The notes beneath the pieces are model-generated. The model saw nothing but the letters and a program-made list of their open reading frames with translations. It was not told the DNA's origin and searched no databases. A stretch of DNA of 7,098 nt from a bacterium (GTDB lineage Bacteria; Patescibacteriota; Minisyncoccia; Ryanbacterales; 2-02-FULL-48-12). The first letter of the stretch is position 1. Every line of letters begins with the position of its first letter. The position numbers and the translations under genes are program-made. The stretch covers positions 1-7,098 of the forward strand of contig SBBS01000027.1 of assembly GCA_005239605.1 (NCBI GenBank), given 5' to 3'. Positions 5,745 to 7,098 of the stretch are shown here, piece by piece.

Positions 5745-6191
5745 ATGTATTCTACAAAGAGAAAGAAAGGAAATATTGCGGAAGAAATCGCTGTTTCACA
5801 CTTAAAAAATACAGGTTTTCACATACTTGATCAAAATTATCTGAAAAAATGGGGTGAAATTGATATTGTAGCTCAAAAATCAAAGAAAATTTACTTTATT
5901 GAGGTAAAAAGTTCTGTTTTACGAAATTTTGAAGGTTTAATGGGTACTAACGACAAAGAATCTTGGGAAATATGTGTTTCACGTGGAACAGATGACTCTA
6001 TATTCAACCCAGTTTGGAACATGACAAATAAGAAAAAAATGCGTTTTTTAAGGATAATAAGGACATATTTAGCAGAAAAATATGGTGAAACAATGCCAGA
6101 CTTCCAGATTGATCTTTTGTCTGTTTTGCTGGATTTTTATAAAAAGATAGCATATATTAATAGAATTGAGAACATTTTACTTGAAAATTAA
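5745..6191 (+). CDS. yraN: YraN family (UPF0102) putative endonuclease
   Basis: A 148-residue protein with the complete UPF0102 signature. KKGNIAEEIAVSHLKNTGF (7-25) matches the G..aE..A..yL segment. NYLKKWGEIDIVAQ carries GEID with Asp40, and FIEVK gives Glu53 and Lys55. Together these make a PD-(D/E)xK nuclease-like site of the Holliday-junction-resolvase fold. The helix with KKKMRFLRIIRTYLAEKYG (97-114) and the strand DFQIDLLSV complete the fold. The family usually runs 115-130 residues; the extra length lies between EVK and the NPVWNM segment (56-90), as is common in CPR members. Function is not well established; a role in recombination or DNA repair is inferred from the fold. The coding strand is AT-rich compared with the pilin genes. 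No Shine-Dalgarno: a parS site fills the leader. One near-perfect parS and two half sites lie inside the gene. Confidence 0.9.
   Translation: MYSTKRKKGNIAEEIAVSHLKNTGFHILDQNYLKKWGEIDIVAQKSKKIYFIEVKSSVLRNFEGLMGTNDKESWEICVSRGTDDSIFNPVWNMTNKKKMRFLRIIRTYLAEKYGETMPDFQIDLLSVLLDFYKKIAYINRIENILLEN
5975..5990. promoter_or_regulatory. parS site inside yraN, one mismatch
   Basis: TGTTTCACGTGGAACA differs from the consensus at one base (position 12, A to G). It encodes residues around C77-T82 of YraN, in the variable stretch after the EVK motif, where sequence constraint is low. Half sites TGTTTCAC (5792-5799) and GTGAAACA (6085-6092) also lie in the gene. Confidence 0.8.
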
Positions 6192-6202
6192 TAAAAAACA
6201 TC

Positions 6203-6218
6203 TGTTTCACATGAAACA
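6203..6218. promoter_or_regulatory. parS site, one mismatch (CACATG centre)
   Basis: TGTTTCACATGAAACA, one base from consensus, 11 bases after the yraN stop codon. The same variant recurs at 6624-6639 and, in reverse orientation, at 6292-6307. Confidence 0.85.
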
Positions 6219-6291
6219 TTAAATTTTTAATTTTTCTACGTGAAACACATATATATTTATAAAGTGTTTCACAAAAAAAGATTATTTGAAG

Positions 6292-6307
6292 TGTTTCATG
6301 TGAAACA
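6292..6307. promoter_or_regulatory. parS site, one mismatch (reverse orientation of the variant)
   Basis: TGTTTCATGTGAAACA is the exact reverse complement of the variant at 6203 and 6624. It lies at the centre of the intergenic cluster. Confidence 0.85.
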
Positions 6308-6389
6308 GATATAATACCATTTTTGTTAATTATATTTGTGAAACATAATTTTTTTAATAAGTGTTTCACAGAATAAAAATTATTATAAT

Positions 6390-6405
6390 TGTTTCACGTG
6401 AAACA
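6390..6405. promoter_or_regulatory. parS site, perfect match
   Basis: Second perfect TGTTTCACGTGAAACA. It closes the AT-rich part of the intergenic cluster. Confidence 0.93.
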
Positions 6406-6435
6406 TGATAATATCATAATGTTGCGGGCTGGCAT

Positions 6436-6457
6436 ACCTGCCTACCAGCGGGCAGGT
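6436..6457. other. GC hairpin upstream of tRNA-Pro
   Basis: ACCTGCC (6436-6442) pairs with GGCAGGT (6451-6457) around an eight-base loop. No T run follows on either strand, so a terminator is unlikely. Small GC palindromes of this kind, like the one at 111-125, may be dispersed repeats of the genome. Confidence 0.4.
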
Positions 6458-6478
6458 GATGATTGTATCCTCCAAAGG

Positions 6479-6507
6479 CTGACAAGCATATACTTTGGGG
6501 TCATACC
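6479..6507 (+). promoter_or_regulatory. Possible tRNA-Pro promoter
   Basis: CTGACA (6479-6484) is a five-of-six match to the -35 box. After 17 bases comes CATACC (6502-6507), a poor -10. It would start transcription a few bases before the mature 5' end at 6520. An alternative -10, TATACT at 6489-6494, has no well-spaced -35. Confidence 0.25.
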
Positions 6508-6519
6508 TTTAGAAATTTA

Positions 6520-6590
6520 CGGAGAGTAGTGTAACGGCAGCACGAGTCCTTTGGGAGGATTTAGTTCGGGTTCAAATCCCGGCTCTCCGA
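6520..6590 (+). tRNA. tRNA-Pro(UGG)
   Basis: A complete 71-base cloverleaf. The acceptor CGGAGAG pairs fully with CTCTCCG, with discriminator A. The D stem is GTGT/GCAC with a seven-base loop containing GG. The anticodon stem AGTCC/GGATT encloses loop TTTGGGA, giving anticodon UGG (6552-6554). The T arm carries TTCAAAT. The C1:G72 pair with A73 is the known bacterial tRNA-Pro identity signature and supports the call. CCA is not encoded (AAT follows), so a CCA-adding enzyme is required. It would read CCA and, by wobble, other Pro codons. Confidence 0.93.
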
Positions 6591-6598
6591 ATATAGAC

Positions 6599-6611
6599 TT
6601 TCTAACGGGAT
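6599..6611. repeat. 13-bp direct repeat with 85-97
   Basis: TTTCTAACGGGAT, identical to 85-97. It begins eight bases after tRNA-Pro and is followed by a purine-rich AAGGAGGA and a parS variant. Confidence 0.4.
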
Positions 6612-6623
6612 GAAGGAGGATTT

Positions 6624-6639
6624 TGTTTCACATGAAACA
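6624..6639. promoter_or_regulatory. parS site, one mismatch (CACATG centre)
   Basis: TGTTTCACATGAAACA, identical to 6203-6218. It is the outermost site of the cluster, between tRNA-Pro and tRNA-Ala. Confidence 0.85.
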
Positions 6640-6649
6640 ACTTAAGACT

Positions 6650-6690
6650 TGGGCTATAGTTAAATGGCATAATGGCATATTTTTCACCAT
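6650..6690 (+). pseudogene. tRNA-like relic (tRNA-Gln-like 5' end)
   Basis: TGGGCTATAG is the 5' end seen in bacterial tRNA-Gln, such as that of Bacillus subtilis as I recall it. A possible D arm follows: GTTA, loop AATGGCA, TAAT. After it comes TTTTTCACC, reminiscent of an anticodon loop, but the anticodon stem does not pair and no T arm or 3' acceptor strand follows. I read it as a decayed or truncated tRNA. Coincidence is possible. Confidence 0.3.
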
Positions 6691-6702
6691 CCAACATTTC
6701 AA

Positions 6703-6740
6703 TAGCATATCGTATAGTGGTAGTACACGGCATTTTCACC
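6703..6740 (+). pseudogene. tRNA-like relic (tRNA-Glu-like 5' half)
   Basis: A D arm GTAT-AGTGGTA-GTAC (6712-6726) with GG in the loop is followed by CGGCA and the loop TTTTCAC, which would hold a UUC (Glu) anticodon at 6735-6737. The 3' anticodon strand should read TGCCG but is CAAGT. No T arm or acceptor partner follows, and the palindromic element starts 13 bases later. It looks like a tRNA 5' half cut just after the anticodon loop. Confidence 0.4.
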
Positions 6741-6752
6741 AAGTTAGACATA

Positions 6753-6803
6753 AGACCTGTCCCTTAATAAATTTCACTCTAAAATTTATTAAGGGACAGG
6801 TCT
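6753..6803. mobile_element. Palindromic REP/MITE-like element, perfect 22-bp stem
   Basis: Arm 6753-6774 is the perfect reverse complement of 6782-6803, with a seven-base loop CACTCTA. The outer arm is AGACCTGTCCCTTAATAAAT on one side and its complement on the other. A partial copy (loop and right arm) lies at 48-84. It ends eight bases before tRNA-Ala and follows a tRNA-like relic. No transposase is encoded in the window, so a non-autonomous element is inferred. Confidence 0.8.
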
Positions 6804-6811
6804 ATAGATTC

Positions 6812-6885
6812 GGGCCTATGGTCTAGTGGTATGACACCACATTCGCATTGTGGAGACGCGAGTTCGATTCTCGCTAGGTCCACCA
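6812..6885 (+). tRNA. tRNA-Ala(CGC)
   Basis: A complete 74-base tRNA including encoded CCA. The acceptor GGGCCTA pairs with TAGGTCC and contains the G3:U70 wobble pair (6814 and 6879), the classical alanine identity element. The anticodon stem CCACA/TGTGG encloses TTCGCAT, anticodon CGC (6844-6846), for GCG codons. The T arm CGAGT-TCGATTC-TCGCT is standard in length, with the loop one position offset, as is usual in such alignments. Its encoded CCA contrasts with tRNA-Pro. The hairpin just upstream would be in any longer precursor. Confidence 0.93.
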
Positions 6886-6895
6886 AATTTGATTT

Positions 6896-6937
6896 GCCGA
6901 AGAAGTTGACTCGGGGCTTCGCCCCTCGGCATTGTTT
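6896..6937 (+). terminator. Possible terminator after tRNA-Ala
   Basis: GGGGC-TTC-GCCCC (6913-6925) forms a strong small hairpin. TGCCGA (6896-6901) and TCGGCA (6926-6931) extend it outside a 5'-side internal loop. TTGTTTT follows, a short interrupted T run, starting 10 bases after tRNA-Ala. Plausible as a Rho-independent terminator, though the T tract is weak. Confidence 0.4.
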
Positions 6938-7098
6938 TCCGCCAAGAAATTCCAGGGGGTTTTGAATTCCACCAAAAGAATTCCCGCCACAAGTCGGCGG
7001 TTCGAGACCTGGAATCTCAAGTCAAACAGTATCTGTGGATAATGCGGGAATGTGTTTTCTCACATACGGTGTTCCTCGTTTCCAAACTGCGTATACGC
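6938..7098. other. Gene-free right edge with small inverted repeats
   Basis: No coding region is supported. Visible structures are ATTCCAGG (6949-6956) complementary to CCTGGAAT (7008-7015), CCGCC-ACAAGTC-GGCGG (6984-7000), followed by a T-loop-like TTCGAGA, and ATGTG-TTTTCT-CACAT (7050-7065). A promoter region of a gene beyond the edge is possible. Confidence 0.5.
7034..7042 (-). promoter_or_regulatory. DnaA-box 9-mer, perfect consensus
   Basis: TGTGGATAA on the plus strand is the exact complement of the strong DnaA box TTATCCACA. It is alone at this edge; one such 9-mer in 7 kb by chance on either strand is uncommon but not rare. Confidence 0.35.

Larger units (their letters stand above)
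6192..6519. other. 328-base gene-free stretch packed with parS and half sites
   Basis: No gene is supported between yraN and tRNA-Pro. The left 215 bases are very AT-rich and hold three full parS sites (separate entries). Degenerate or half sites are also present: 6232-6247 (13 of 16 bases match), TGTTTCAC at 6265-6272 and 6362-6369, and GTGAAACA at 6338-6345. A small palindrome ATGATA-A-TATCAT (6405-6417) abuts the last parS. The right 100 bases are less AT-rich and hold a small GC hairpin and the tRNA-Pro upstream region. Confidence 0.85.

Noticed and set aside
6157..6369. Minus-strand open frame of 70 codons over the parS cluster
   Set aside because: It overlaps the end of yraN, and its sequence is simply the translation of repeated parS half sites and AT-rich DNA. 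No family likeness, and repeated CFT/VSHE/FHVK segments come from the sites themselves.
5721..6405. Reading the regularly spaced palindromes as a CRISPR array
   Set aside because: The repeats are 16 bp, unevenly spaced, partly inside a gene, and match the ParB site exactly. There are no uniform spacers and no cas genes.
6623..6826. Plus-strand open frame of 67 codons preceded by a strong AAGGAGGA (6613-6620)
   Set aside because: It starts inside a parS site, crosses both tRNA-like relics and the whole palindromic element, and ends inside tRNA-Ala. The Shine-Dalgarno is striking, but the ATG at 6632 is 11-12 bases away and the peptide resembles nothing.
6984..7015. T-arm-like GGCGGTTCGAGACC as part of a third tRNA
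   Set aside because: The T stem does not pair after the loop, and no acceptor or anticodon arm can be placed around it.

Overview
The window looks like a piece of chromosome from a Patescibacteria/CPR bacterium, most likely Parcubacteria-like. This is inferred from the style of the minor pilins (NGGQAAL amino ends, SYFLAEAG motif), start codons mostly without Shine-Dalgarno sequences, a compact YraN, and short tRNAs, one with CCA encoded and one without. No rRNA or ribosomal protein is present to confirm the taxon.

Left two thirds (189-5525, minus strand): a five-gene minor pilin operon, read leftwards from about 5530. The order is GspH/FimU-like, GspI/PilV-like, GspJ/PilW-like, then two tandem, clearly paralogous GspK/PilX-like genes of about 620-640 residues. 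This is the canonical H-I-J-K order of the tip complex of type IV pili and type II secretion pseudopili. The three small prepilins keep the G|FxLxE cleavage motif with Glu5. The two large ones lack Glu5, as GspK does, and carry big extracellular beta-rich domains, so they are candidate pilus-tip adhesins. Palindromes lie at the operon start, at the W/X junction and downstream of the last gene.

Centre (5526-6640): an AT-rich divergent intergenic region, a plus-strand yraN gene, and a dense cluster of parS-type ParB sites. Two match TGTTTCACGTGAAACA perfectly, four have one mismatch, and about six are half or degenerate sites. One near-perfect site lies inside yraN. Between the pilin operon and yraN are a DnaA-box-like 9-mer, short iteron-like repeats and a long hairpin. 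Transcription diverges from this point, so it could be an origin-proximal centromere, though the origin part is a hypothesis.

Right end (6410-7098): tRNA-Pro(UGG) and tRNA-Ala(CGC, with the G3:U70 identity pair). Between them lie two tRNA-like relics and a perfect 22-bp-stem palindrome, of which a partial copy also lies at 48-84. The last 200 bases hold small hairpins and a perfect DnaA-box 9-mer, but no gene I can support.

How the parts fit: the five pilin genes probably build the initiation/tip complex of a pilus used for attachment or DNA uptake. The right half is a chromosome-maintenance and tRNA region. No single system clearly spans both.
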